DNA from: Streptomyces sp. NBC_01460
Lineage (GTDB): Bacteria > Actinomycetota > Actinomycetes > Streptomycetales > Streptomycetaceae
Assembly: GCF_036227405.1 (NCBI RefSeq)
Contig: NZ_CP109473.1
Coordinates: 6,448,001 to 6,512,000 of the forward strand
Length of the DNA: 64,000 bases
Direction of reading: 5' to 3'
Shown: positions 27,924-36,212 of the stretch, in pieces
How the letters are laid out: the number at the start of each line of letters is the position of its first letter
Numbering within the stretch: the stretch's first letter is position 1
Translations under genes and position numbers: made by a program
The notes under the pieces: model-generated
The model's database searches: none
What the model was told of the DNA's origin: nothing
The model's input: the letters and a program-made list of their open reading frames with translations, nothing else

Positions 27924-29390
27924 CTACTTGGAGGCCTTCAGGGCCTCGATGGCCTTGCGCACACCCTCGCCGTAGGCCGGGTCGGCCTGCGTGCAGTGGC
28001 CGATGTGACGCTCGACGGTGGCGGGCGAGGCGCCGTCGATGGCCCGGGCGGTGTTCCCGAACAGGGCGTCCTGCTCGTCCGGGGTCATCGCCCGGAACAG
28101 GTTGCCCGGCTGCTCGAAGTAGTTGTCGTCGTCCTCGCGGTAGTCGAACCGGTCGGCGGCGGCACCGTCGAGCGCCAGACCGGGCTCGGCGAACTGCGGC
28201 TGCTCCGCCCAACGGCCGTAGCTGTTGGGGGTGTAGCCGGGGACCGCGCCCTGGTTGCCGTCCACGCGCAGCTGGCCGTCGCGGTGGTAGGTGTTGACGT
28301 TCTTCGCACCGCGGGGCTGGTTCACCGGGATCTGGTGGTGGTTGACACCGACGCGGTAGCGGGCGGCGTCACCGTACGAGAACAGCCGGCCCTGCAGCAT
28401 GCGGTCGGGCGAGGCGCCCACGCCGGGGACGAGGTTCGCCGGGGTGAAGGCGGCCTGCTCCACGTCGGCGAAGTAGTTCTCCGGGTTGCGGTTGAGCTCG
28501 AACTCGCCGACCTCGATGAGCGGGTAGTCCTTCTTCGACCAGACCTTGGTCAGGTCGAAGGGGTGGTAGCGGTACGTCGCCGCGTCCGCCTCCGGCATGA
28601 CCTGGATGAAGAAGGTCCACTTCGGGTGGTCGCCGCGCTCGATGGCGTCGAAGAGGTCCGCCTGCGAGGACTCGCGGTCGTCGGCGACGACCGCCGCGGC
28701 CTCGGCGTCGGTGAGGTTCTTGATGCCCTGCTGCGTACGGAAGTGGAACTTCACCCAGAAGCGCTCGTTGCTCTCGTTGATGAACGAGTAGGTGTGCGAC
28801 CCGAACCCGTGCATGTGGCGGTAGCCGTCCGGGATGCCGCGGTCCGACATCACGATGGTGATCTGGTGCAGGGCCTCGGGGAGGCTCGTCCAGAAGTCCC
28901 AGTTGTTCTCGGCCGAGCGCAGGTTGGTGCGCGGGTCGCGCTTCACCGCGCGGTTCAGGTCGGGGAAGTGGTGGGGGTCGCGGTGGAAGAAGACCGGCGT
29001 GTTGTTGCCGACCACGTCCCAGTTGCCCTCCTCCGTGTAGAAGCGGAGGGCGAAGCCGCGGATGTCGCGCTCCGCGTCCGCCGCCCCGCGCTCACCGGCG
29101 ACGGTCGAGAACCGGGCGAAGAGCTCGGTCTCCTTGCCGACCTCGGAGAAGAGCGCGGCCCGGGAGTAGCGGGTGATGTCCTGCGTCACCTTGAAGGTGC
29201 CGAAGGCGCCCGATCCCTTGGCGTGCATACGACGCTCCGGGATGACCTCGCGGCTGAAGTGCGCCAGCTTCTCCAGGAACCAGACGTCCTGGAGCAGCAT
29301 CGGGCCGCGCGGACCGGCGGTGACGGCGTTCTCGTTGTTCGCGACCGGTGCGCCGGCGGCAGTGGTCAGCGGCTTCGTGTTGTCAGAAAT
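27924..29390 (-). CDS. katA: Monofunctional haem catalase, apparent ATT start
   Basis: A 488-residue clade-3-type catalase that breaks down hydrogen peroxide. It has [11 protein letters not shown] (active-site His about 56), the [16 protein letters not shown] region (distal Asn), the [22 protein letters not shown] proximal stretch with Tyr, and [15 protein letters not shown] N-terminus. No ATG, GTG or TTG lies at the expected position; the codon for the first residue is ATT (29390-29388), 7 nt after GAGGAG, giving the sequence [13 protein letters not shown] whose length fits the family exactly. Upstream codons in frame do not look coding. The start overlaps the stop of the Fur-like gene by 8 nt, so coupling could permit initiation at this rare codon. 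Confidence 0.93.
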   Translation of the reverse strand: MSDNTKPLTTAAGAPVANNENAVTAGPRGPMLLQDVWFLEKLAHFSREVIPERRMHAKGSGAFGTFKVTQDITRYSRAALFSEVGKETELFARFSTVAGERGAADAERDIRGFALRFYTEEGNWDVVGNNTPVFFHRDPHHFPDLNRAVKRDPRTNLRSAENNWDFWTSLPEALHQITIVMSDRGIPDGYRHMHGFGSHTYSFINESNERFWVKFHFRTQQGIKNLTDAEAAAVVADDRESSQADLFDAIERGDHPKWTFFIQVMPEADAATYRYHPFDLTKVWSKKDYPLIEVGEFELNRNPENYFADVEQAAFTPANLVPGVGASPDRMLQGRLFSYGDAARYRVGVNHHQIPVNQPRGAKNVNTYHRDGQLRVDGNQGAVPGYTPNSYGRWAEQPQFAEPGLALDGAAADRFDYREDDDNYFEQPGNLFRAMTPDEQDALFGNTARAIDGASPATVERHIGHCTQADPAYGEGVRKAIEALKASK

Positions 29391-29730
29391 TTTTCTGCTC
29401 CTCGGTGTGAAGACTTCCGTGCACCGGCTCCGGCCCCTGAGGGGTGCGCCCGGTGGCCGGGGGCTGCCCTTCGTCCGGGGACCGCACGTCGTGCCGTGCC
29501 GGTGAATTCGACAGGTCGATCCGCCGCGCCGGTCCGGCGTCGACGAGCGTCGTGAGCACGTCGTGGACGGCTCGGGCCGGGACCGCGCCGATGCGTGTGT
29601 GCACCCGGATGAGGCGGGTACGGACATCGGCGTGCGGGGCCACATGGACGGCCGGGAGCACGGTGACCCGGCGTCGGGTCACCCGCACCGACGCTCCGGG
29701 GAGGAGCGTCCTGGTCTCGGCTTCGATCAT
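29383..29730 (-). CDS. Truncated Fur/CatR-type regulator (winged-helix domain only)
   Basis: A 115-residue product whose first about 85 residues follow the DNA-binding half of Fur/CatR proteins: [45 protein letters not shown] and [14 protein letters not shown]. The usual second half, with the HHH metal site and CxxC zinc motifs needed for dimerisation and peroxide sensing, is missing; the last 30 residues are Pro/Gly/Glu-rich and unrelated. Third-position GC stays high to the end, so it may be expressed. ATG 29730 is used here; a TTG at 29742 is in frame. No good ribosome site is visible, so leaderless translation is possible. It precedes and overlaps the catalase gene. Confidence 0.65.
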   Translation of the reverse strand: MIEAETRTLLPGASVRVTRRRVTVLPAVHVAPHADVRTRLIRVHTRIGAVPARAVHDVLTTLVDAGPARRIDLSNSPARHDVRSPDEGQPPATGRTPQGPEPVHGSLHTEEQKNF

Positions 29731-29750
29731 CCATGCAGTCAATCACTTTT

Positions 29751-29765
29751 CTGGAATGATTCCAA
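29751..29765. promoter_or_regulatory. Fur/PerR-family-type operator, 7-1-7 palindrome
   Basis: The core TGGAATGATTCCA (29752-29764) is a perfect inverted repeat around a central G and contains the AATnATT centre typical of Fur/PerR boxes; the outer pair is one mismatch. It lies 21 nt upstream of the ATG of the Fur-like gene and about 100 nt from the divergent ada gene. A CatR-type regulator acting on its own operon is the natural reading. Confidence 0.65.
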
Positions 29766-29862
29766 TCATAGACACGTAAGAGAACTGAAGTGTGTCGCGC
29801 CACCGACCGCCATGTCCGATTCCCGCCAGCGCGGGGTGGCCGCGATGCCGCACCCTTGAGGC

Positions 29863-31350
29863 ATGACCAGTGACGACAGCAGGTACGAGGCGGTGAGCAG
29901 CCGCGACGCCCGGTTCGACGGCGAGTTCTTCTTCGCCGTCTCCACGACCGGGATCTACTGCCGCCCCAGCTGTCCGGCCACCACGCCCAAGCGGCGGAAC
30001 GTGACGTTCTTCCCCACCGCGGCCGCCGCCCAGGGAGGCGGATTCCGCGCCTGCCGACGGTGCCGCCCCGACGCCGTGCCCGGCTCCGCCGACTGGAACG
30101 TCCGCGCCGACCTGGTCGGCCGCGCGATGCGGCTGATCGGCGACGGAGTCGTCGACCGGGAAGGCGTCGCCGGGCTCGCCGCCCGCCTCGGATACAGCGC
30201 CCGCCAGGTGCAGCGCCAGCTGAACGCGGAGGTCGGCGCCGGACCCATCGCCCTCGCCCGCGCCCAGCGCGCCCACACCGCACGGGTCCTGCTGCAGACC
30301 ACCGCCCTGCAGGCCGCCGAGATCGCCTTCGCCTCGGGCTTCGCCAGCGTGCGGCAGTTCAACGACACGGTCCGGGAGGTCTACGCCCTCACCCCCGGCG
30401 AGCTGCGCGCCGCCCCGCCCGGACGGTCCTCCCGCTTCGGCTCCACCGGCACCGCGGACGGAGCCGGTGGAGTGCCGCTGAGGCTCGCCCACCGGGGGCC
30501 GTACGCTGCGGACCGGATCTTCGACCACCTCGCGGCCCGCGCCCTCACCGGCATCGAGGAGATGACCGGCGAGCACGGCGACCGCACCTACCGGCGCACC
30601 CTGCGCCTGCCGCACGGCACCGGCATCGCCGAGGTCCGCGAGCGGACCGGCGACGGATGGCTGGAGTGCCGGCTGCACCTGGGCGATCTGCGCGACCTGA
30701 CGACCGCCACCCAGCGGATGCGCCGCCTCTTCGACCTGGACGCCGACCCCCACGCCGTCGCCGAGCGCCTCGGCGCCGTACCCGCGCTGGCCCCGCTCGT
30801 CGCCCGTACGCCAGGACTGCGCGCCCCCGGAGCCGCCGACGTCCACGAGCTGGCCGTCCGGGCCGTCCTCGGCCAGCAGGTCTCCGTGGCCGCCGGGCGC
30901 CGGCTGGGCAGCGCGCTGGTGCACACCCACGGCGCGCCCCTCCAGGTGTCCAGCGGAACCCTCACCCGCACCTTCCCCGACCCCGCCGACCTGGCCGGGG
31001 CCGGCCTGGAGGAGCTGGGCGTCCCCGCCTCGCGGCGCGACACCCTGCGCTCCGTCGCGGCCGCCCTGGCCGACGGGCGGATCGGGCTCGACCCGGGTGC
31101 CGACCGGGACCAGGCCGAGAAGGAGCTCCTGAGCCTGCGGGGTGTCGGCCTCTGGACGGCCGGCTACATCCGTATGCGGGCCCTCGGCGACCCCGACGTG
31201 CTGCTGACCGGCGACGTGGCCGCCCTGGCCGGAATGCGGCACACAGGCGTGGACCCGGTGGACGCCGGGAACTGGCGCCCCTGGCGCACGTACGCCATGC
31301 ACCACTTCTGGGGCGCGGCGGCGGACCGGCGCCGCGCGGCCGCAGCGTGA
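29863..31350 (+). CDS. Ada-AlkA fusion: regulatory/methyl-accepting domain plus 3-methyladenine DNA glycosylase
   Basis: A 495-residue DNA repair protein. The N-terminal Ada zinc domain has Cys33, Cys37, Cys64 and Cys67 (IYCRPSCPAT, RACRRCRPD), one of which would accept methyl groups from phosphotriesters. An AraC-type helix-turn-helix region follows (about 85-180; AEIAFASGFASVRQFND). The C-terminal half is AlkA-like, with the helix-hairpin-helix LLSLRGVGLWTAGYIRM and the catalytic Asp in LLTGDVAAL. It combines alkylation sensing with base excision. The ATG is well defined. ogt lies 79 nt downstream on the same strand. Confidence 0.93.
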   Translation: MTSDDSRYEAVSSRDARFDGEFFFAVSTTGIYCRPSCPATTPKRRNVTFFPTAAAAQGGGFRACRRCRPDAVPGSADWNVRADLVGRAMRLIGDGVVDREGVAGLAARLGYSARQVQRQLNAEVGAGPIALARAQRAHTARVLLQTTALQAAEIAFASGFASVRQFNDTVREVYALTPGELRAAPPGRSSRFGSTGTADGAGGVPLRLAHRGPYAADRIFDHLAARALTGIEEMTGEHGDRTYRRTLRLPHGTGIAEVRERTGDGWLECRLHLGDLRDLTTATQRMRRLFDLDADPHAVAERLGAVPALAPLVARTPGLRAPGAADVHELAVRAVLGQQVSVAAGRRLGSALVHTHGAPLQVSSGTLTRTFPDPADLAGAGLEELGVPASRRDTLRSVAAALADGRIGLDPGADRDQAEKELLSLRGVGLWTAGYIRMRALGDPDVLLTGDVAALAGMRHTGVDPVDAGNWRPWRTYAMHHFWGAAADRRRAAAA

Positions 31351-31429
31351 CGTCCGAATCCCGCCGGTGCGAGCGGGACGGACGCCGCACAGTTGACGTA
31401 CACGCAGGAAGACCGGAAGGACCGCGACC

Positions 31430-31939
31430 ATGACGCTCTACACCACGATCGACAGCCCGCTCGGTGAGCTGCTGCTGGTGGGGGAGGAGTCGGCCACCGC
31501 CACGGGCGGCACGGCCCTCGCCTCCCTCTCGGTGCCGGGCCAGAAGGGCGGGGCGACCGTCCAGGACGGCTGGACGCGGGACCCGGAGGCGTTCACCGCG
31601 ATCGCCGGCGCACTGCGGGCGTACTTCGAGGGGAGCCGGGACGCCTTCGGCATCGAGTACGCCGCCGGCCGGGGCACCGACTTCCAGCGGCGTGTGTGGA
31701 AGGCCCTGGAGGACATCCCGTACGGCACCACCCTGAGCTACGGGGAGATCGCCGCGCGGATCGGCGCGTCGCGCGTGGCGGTGCGCGCGGTCGGCACCGC
31801 GATCGGAGCCAACCCGCTGCTGGTCGTGCGGCCCTGCCACCGCGTGATCGGCGCGAGCGGCGCCCTGACCGGCTACGCGGGTGGCATCGACCGCAAGCGG
31901 CAGCTCCTGGACCTGGAGAACCACCACAGGACGGTCTGA
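31430..31939 (+). CDS. ogt: Methylated-DNA-protein-cysteine methyltransferase
   Basis: A 169-residue suicide repair enzyme that removes methyl groups from O6-methylguanine. The active site PCHRV is at 135-139 (acceptor Cys136), with the preceding helix RVAVRAVGTAIGANP and the YGTTLSYGEIAARIG helix-turn-helix. All key residues are intact. It follows the Ada-AlkA gene, forming an alkylation-repair unit. Confidence 0.95.
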   Translation: MTLYTTIDSPLGELLLVGEESATATGGTALASLSVPGQKGGATVQDGWTRDPEAFTAIAGALRAYFEGSRDAFGIEYAAGRGTDFQRRVWKALEDIPYGTTLSYGEIAARIGASRVAVRAVGTAIGANPLLVVRPCHRVIGASGALTGYAGGIDRKRQLLDLENHHRTV

Positions 31940-31996
31940 CGGCCGCCCCCCCCTGGAGGCGTGCGAACGCCCCGGGGCCTGCGAGGAAGACACACG

Positions 31997-32545
31997 ATGC
32001 CCGACATGAAGTCCCCGCTGATCAGCGCCCGGGACATCGCCGCTCACGGCACACAGCCGAACCTCGCCCCGCACACGGAGGAAGAACTCGGCTCTCTGAT
32101 CGCCCTGTTGATGCGGCAGCGAGGCCCCCGGACAGCCACCGTCGCCGTCGGCCACAGCCGGGACGCCGCGTCCCGGGCGGCGGCCGGCGCGTTCGCCGCC
32201 GCGTGGCGGGCGCGCGGCGGCACGGTCCTCACCACGGTCGACTGGCCGGAGACGGCCGCCTCCTGGCTGCGCCCCGCGACCCGGCTGACGACGCGGCTCC
32301 CCGACGCCTGGATCATGGCGGCGGCCCTGCCGGGCTTCGCCCAGCTCGCCCGCAGGCTGCGGCACTCCACCGAGTGGGACCCGGCCCGCACCTACGCCTT
32401 CGCCTCTCTCCAGGACCCCCGGCTGCCGGCGCTCGCCGGGCCCGACACCGCGCACGGACTGCGCGGCGCGACCGCCGAGGGTGGCACCTGGCAGATACGC
32501 CGCAACGGGATCACCGCGTACGCGCCGGGGCAGGAGGCACCATGA
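31997..32545 (+). CDS. Hypothetical protein, possible substrate-binding-like fold fragment
   Basis: A 182-residue soluble protein of unknown function. The middle (TVAVGHSRDAASRAAAGAFAAAWRARGG, quoted here only in part) resembles the alternating strand-helix pattern of periplasmic-binding-protein folds: AVGHSRDAASRAAAGAF then GGTVLTTVDWPE and PDAWIMAAALPGFAQLAR. No signal peptide or catalytic motif is visible. ATG 31997 follows GAGGAAG; an in-frame GTG at 31961 is less likely. Codon bias is typical of the genome. It sits 57 nt after ogt and may be co-transcribed. Confidence 0.65.
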   Translation: MPDMKSPLISARDIAAHGTQPNLAPHTEEELGSLIALLMRQRGPRTATVAVGHSRDAASRAAAGAFAAAWRARGGTVLTTVDWPETAASWLRPATRLTTRLPDAWIMAAALPGFAQLARRLRHSTEWDPARTYAFASLQDPRLPALAGPDTAHGLRGATAEGGTWQIRRNGITAYAPGQEAP

Positions 32546-32607
32546 GCGCCCTGATCCCACGCCCCGTCCTGGAGGTAGCCCCGACGTCTGGCACGTATCC
32601 GGCCGGT

Positions 32608-33025
32608 TCACCCTCGTCGCGCAGCGCGAACTGGACAGGCGATCCGGAACAGAGCAAGGGCAAGAGCGCTGACGGCGAAGACAGTGAGAACGACGATCGT
32701 GGGGTTCACCCATGCGGGCACGAGACTGATGTGCTCGTTGCATGCATTGGTCAACGGGAAGAAGGACGTGCCGTTCGCTCCCGTGCGGGTACGCCATGCC
32801 TGGTCGTAGGTGGTGTGATGGGTGAGCTCGCAGGATTCCCGGTCGTCCAGCCCGCCTGCGAAGACGCCGACCCCCCCACACCACGACCGTGAAGCCGCCG
32901 GCGGTCCCGGCGACACCGACGAGCGTCATAGGCTGCGCATGCCATGGAGCTGTCACGCCGCGACGCAGCATCAGCAGCCCTGCCAGGACGGCAAGGGCGA
33001 GGACTGCGAAGATGAGGTTGAACAT
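32608..33025 (-). pseudogene. Small membrane protein broken by a one-base frameshift
   Basis: Two minus-strand frames join into one plausible 138-residue protein. The first part (from ATG 33025) reads MFNLIFAVLALAVLAGLLML then PMTLVGVAGTAGGFTVVVW; the second part reads VGVFAGGLDDRESCELTHH, then SLVPAWVNPTIVVLTVFAV and ends CPVRAARRG. The switch is at a run of seven G (plus-strand C7, 32871-32877); six G would keep one frame. Three membrane helices result. Both halves have coding-like codon bias. It is either a true frameshift mutation or an error in the run. No family is recognised. Confidence 0.65.
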
Positions 33026-33342
33026 GAGCCTCGTGCTTTCATGAAGCGGGCTGCGCGACGGGTGGTCAGGTAAGCGAAAATTGCCTCTGACCACCGGCAA
33101 GGATGAGGATTGTCGAGGTCCTTGTTCTTGCCGCCGTTCCTGCCGCCGTGGGAGGCGCTCCCCAGGTGCAGAATCGTATCGGGCCCTGTCCACGGATGAG
33201 CGATGACGTCCGTCCTGACAGGTGGGGCACGGCGGCAGAATCTGCCCATGCAGGCAGGGCCACGATTCGGGCAGTGTGGTGAGTGGCTCTGCGAACTGCG
33301 ACGTAAAAATGCTGTCGACGTTCGCCACGTCTCTCCTGGACC
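33026..33342. other. Intergenic region without a clear gene
   Basis: About 315 bases between the broken membrane gene and the methyltransferase gene. Minus-strand frames show a short Cys-containing stretch (CLHGQILPPCPTCQ) that might be a gene remnant, but no start, ribosome site or sustained codon bias supports it. I see no clear hairpin. Confidence 0.35.
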
Positions 33343-34134
33343 ATGCGAGGTATGAGACAGGAAGAGATCTGGGATGCCGATGCGGCCGATAGCTATGACA
33401 CGCCCGGCACCGGCATGTTCGCCCCTGACGTCCTGGGGCCGACCGTGGAGACACTCGCCGAACTCGCAGGCGGTGGACCAGCGCTGGAGTTCGCCGTTGG
33501 CACGGGCCGGGTGGCCGTCCCGCTCGCCGCCAAGGGTGTTGCGGTCACTGGTATCGAGCTGAGTCGGCCCATGGTCGAGCAGTTGCGCACGAAGGCCGAC
33601 GAAGAGACGATCCCCGTGGTGCTGGGCGACATGGCTGGCGCAACCGCTCCCGGCGCGGGTTCCTTCCAGCTCGTCTACCTGGTCTTCAACGCGATCTCCG
33701 TGCTGCAGACCCAGCCGGAGCAGGTCGAGTGCTTTCGCAACGCGGCCCGCCACCTCGCACCCGGTGGCCGGTTCGTGATCGAACTGTGGGTGCCCGAGGT
33801 GCACAAGCTCCCGCCGGACAAGAAAGCCGTGGTCTACCAGTCCGGGCCCGGCCACATCAGCTTGGACACCTACGACACGCTCGCCCAGCACGTTGTCTCC
33901 CACCACTTCGACTTCGACGAGGGCAAACGGACTGCCAAGTTGTTCCAGAGCCCGCACCGCTACATCTGGCCATCGGAACTCGATCTCATGGCGCAACTCG
34001 CCGGGTTCGAACTCGAATCGAGGCACGCAGACTGGCAGCGTGGTCGGTTCACAGCCGACTCGGGATCCCACGTCTCGGTCTACCGACTCCCGGTCGGCGA
34101 GTACCGAGCTCTGGCCGGCGCGGCGGCGAGCTGA
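33343..34134 (+). CDS. Class I SAM-dependent methyltransferase
   Basis: A 263-residue Rossmann-type methyltransferase. Motif I ALEFAVGTGRVAVPLA (about 47-62), motif II acidic residue in VTGIELS (about 69-75), then VVLGDMAG, and motif post-II YLVFNAISVLQTQ are visible. ATG 33343 and ATG 33352 are both in frame; neither has an ideal ribosome site. The substrate is unknown. It faces the broken membrane protein gene across a 317-bp region and has somewhat weaker third-position GC than the core genes nearby. Confidence 0.85.
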   Translation: MRGMRQEEIWDADAADSYDTPGTGMFAPDVLGPTVETLAELAGGGPALEFAVGTGRVAVPLAAKGVAVTGIELSRPMVEQLRTKADEETIPVVLGDMAGATAPGAGSFQLVYLVFNAISVLQTQPEQVECFRNAARHLAPGGRFVIELWVPEVHKLPPDKKAVVYQSGPGHISLDTYDTLAQHVVSHHFDFDEGKRTAKLFQSPHRYIWPSELDLMAQLAGFELESRHADWQRGRFTADSGSHVSVYRLPVGEYRALAGAAAS

Positions 34135-34332
34135 CGCCGCAAGCGCCGCCGGGTCCTCAGGCTCAGTAACACCGCGGTCGATCACGTCATCGCGGCCCGA
34201 ATCGCCCTGGCCCAGGTGCCGAACCACCGGCGCGGACGCCGGACGCTGATCCGTACCGACGCCCGGCGGGGCGCTGCCCGGTCGGATAATCCACGTGCGG
34301 CCCCGTCGCCCCACGTGATACTCCTCCCTGCC

Positions 34333-34854
34333 ATGGACGATCTTGTGACAGCGCGGCTCGTACTTCATCCGATGACCGTCACCGAGGCTGAGCGAGTGGT
34401 GGCGGGTGAGTCGGACAGCGGCGCCCGATGGGCGCCCGGATACCCCACCGATGGGGAAGTCGCCGCCGCCAGACGCTATCTGCATACCTGCGCGAGCACC
34501 GGTGATCCCCACCCGTTCGGCAACTACGAGATCCGTCGCCGCGAGGATGGTGTGACGATCGGCGGCCTGGGCTTCCACGGGCCTGCGGACACGGCCGGCA
34601 GCGTCACGATCGGCTACGGCCTCATCCCGGCAGCACGAGGCAAAGGATACGCCTCCGAAGCCCTCCGTGAACTGCTGCTGTTCGCGCGGGCATGCGGCGC
34701 CACCAGCGTGAAGGGCGACGCCGACCACGACAACATCGCGTCCCAACACGTCATGACGGCAGTCGGCATGCGGCCGGCCGGACAGGACGAACGCGTCAGG
34801 TACTTCGAGACCGCCTGGACTGATATGACGGCGCGTACCGACCCACTCTCCTGA
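34333..34854 (+). CDS. GNAT-family N-acetyltransferase
   Basis: A 173-residue acetyltransferase of the RimJ/RimL-like GNAT type. Visible: LVTARLVLHPMTVTEAE at the N-terminus, TIGGLGFHGPADTAGSVTIG in the central sheet, and the acetyl-CoA motif IPAARGKGYASEALRELL (Q/R-x-x-G-x-G/A). ATG 34333 is chosen because the conserved strand begins 4 residues later; the frame is open upstream without support. A strong hairpin lies directly downstream. Confidence 0.85.
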   Translation: MDDLVTARLVLHPMTVTEAERVVAGESDSGARWAPGYPTDGEVAAARRYLHTCASTGDPHPFGNYEIRRREDGVTIGGLGFHGPADTAGSVTIGYGLIPAARGKGYASEALRELLLFARACGATSVKGDADHDNIASQHVMTAVGMRPAGQDERVRYFETAWTDMTARTDPLS

Positions 34855-34862
34855 CCAAGCTT

Positions 34863-34890
34863 GCCCCCGCGGAATCGGACCCGCGGGGGC
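34863..34890. terminator. Terminator hairpin after the GNAT gene
   Basis: A 10-bp perfect stem, GCCCCCGCGG (34863-34872) with CCGCGGGGGC (34881-34890), and an 8-nt loop. It lies 8 nt after the GNAT stop and 8 nt from the stop of the convergent gene at 34899, so it can serve both. Confidence 0.85.
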
Positions 34891-34898
34891 CTGGAGCG

Positions 34899-35300
34899 CT
34901 ACTTCCTGCGGAGGAAGTCGAACGCCTTCAGCGCGTCGCCCACCGCGTCGACGACATTGGCACGGTCGCCGCTCCTGGTGTTCCGGACACTGATGTGAAG
35001 CGCCCAGATGAATGTGGCACAGCGGGCGAGGAAGCCAAGGAGCGCGACAAGCAGCGCCGCGGCAAACGCATACGGGGACATGGCAAGGATGTCAGCAAGA
35101 GGAATGGACAAAACAGTGGACCCTTCACCTTCGCGGCGGAGGCCCTGGAAAAGGGCGCACTCCGTTGCGGTCGAGATGACTGCAAGCTTGCCTTCTGTGA
35201 AGGCGTCCACGTGGGTCCATACCGTGGTGGCAATCGGATCAAAATCCGGTGCGATTGCATAATGACACACGACTGACGGAACGTCAAGGCCTGCGGCCAA
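34899..35300 (-). CDS. Hypothetical membrane protein
   Basis: A 133-residue protein with no recognised family. A hydrophobic stretch near residues 75-105 (YAFAAALLVALLGFLARC then ATFIWALHISV) could be one long or two short membrane segments; the N-terminal 70 residues are mixed polar and may be extracellular or cytoplasmic. Codons such as CTT, GCA, TTT and GAT are frequent, so third-position GC is clearly lower than in neighbours, which suggests an acquired gene. Ends 9 nt from a shared terminator. Confidence 0.6.
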   Translation of the reverse strand: MAAGLDVPSVVCHYAIAPDFDPIATTVWTHVDAFTEGKLAVISTATECALFQGLRREGEGSTVLSIPLADILAMSPYAFAAALLVALLGFLARCATFIWALHISVRNTRSGDRANVVDAVGDALKAFDFLRRK

Positions 35301-35708
35301 AAGTCAAATTGGTGAAAGGGGGTCCCGTGATCGGTGGAGCTTGCGGCTCCGAGCCGCAAACTCATCAAGAGGTGGTCGGTGCTGCCACCATTGCCGCAGA
35401 GCAGCGCCGGGCCGCTGCGGAAGCGTAGAGCCGGCCGAGCAGGCGCCTGCCGGGCCGTACGGGTGACTCGGACGCGAGCTGAGGCGGCTCAGACCTGACC
35501 GTCCAACCCACCGGCGGGGCTGCTGACCGGAGCGAGGCAACCTTTTCGCACGGCGCAGGCTCAAGAGGAGCTGAATCCGTTGTTCGTCCCTGGCGGCCCC
35601 GCCCCGGCCCGCCGTGACGACCTCGTTGTCAGTGGGCGCCAGTAGGTTCAGTCGTGTTCCGCCGGTCAGGCGGGAACAACCCCTGAGCTGTGCATTGGAG
35701 ATGGCGCG
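35301..35708. other. Intergenic region, no gene seen
   Basis: About 410 bases upstream of the SWIM-like gene. No frame combines a ribosome site with sustained third-position bias. It must hold the promoter of the five-gene cassette, but I could not define one. A short GGAG before TTG 35709 is the only clear signal. Confidence 0.4.
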
Positions 35709-36212
35709 TTGTCGGATTGGGAGAGGTCGAGCACGGCCCGGGTGATACCACCCGCGAGGCCGCGCAAGCTCGCCAAGGTTCCGTTCGTCGAGCTGGCCGA
35801 CGGACGCCTGCAGGGTGTGGTGTCCAGCGGCTCGGACATCGGGCGGGTCTACGTCTCGTCCGTCGCGGCCGGGACGTACGCATTCGCCTGCAGCACCAAC
35901 AACAACCGGCCCTGCGGCGGTGCGCGCGGCTCGTTCTGCAACCACATCGGGGCCCTCGTCAACGAGGCGGTCCTCCAGTACGGCGCCCAGCGCGTCGTCC
36001 GGTACCTGAAGGTCGAGGTCCCGGAGGGGGACGTGGACGGATCGGTGCTCGCCTCCGCGATGCGGATCACCCGTCCGCAGGCGGACGAGACCAAGGCCGC
36101 CGCCTCCGTCTTCAGCCGGTTCCTGCGCCACCTGGCCTATCTCGAACACGCCCCGGCCACGGTGCCGTTGCCCGAGATGCAGTTCTTCCCGCCGACCAGG
36201 GCGGTGGCGTGA
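35709..36212 (+). CDS. SWIM-like zinc-finger protein of a MoxR-vWA cassette
   Basis: A 167-residue protein with four possible zinc ligands, Cys61, Cys69, Cys77 and His79 (FACSTNNNRPCGGARGSFCN followed by H), close to a SWIM-type C-x-n-C-x-H finger. The region before it (VPFVELADGRLQGVVSSG) is a small beta domain. Start TTG 35709 follows GGAG at 8 nt. Its stop overlaps the next gene (TGATG), making it first in the cassette. SWIM proteins often accompany MoxR/vWA genes; it may bind nucleic acid or partner proteins. Confidence 0.7.
   Translation: MSDWERSSTARVIPPARPRKLAKVPFVELADGRLQGVVSSGSDIGRVYVSSVAAGTYAFACSTNNNRPCGGARGSFCNHIGALVNEAVLQYGAQRVVRYLKVEVPEGDVDGSVLASAMRITRPQADETKAAASVFSRFLRHLAYLEHAPATVPLPEMQFFPPTRAVA

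Noticed and set aside
32542..32892. Plus-strand ORF beginning with an ATGA overlap after the hypothetical gene at 31997
   Set aside because: The minus strand here encodes a membrane protein with better codon bias and hydrophobic helices; the plus frame lacks such features.
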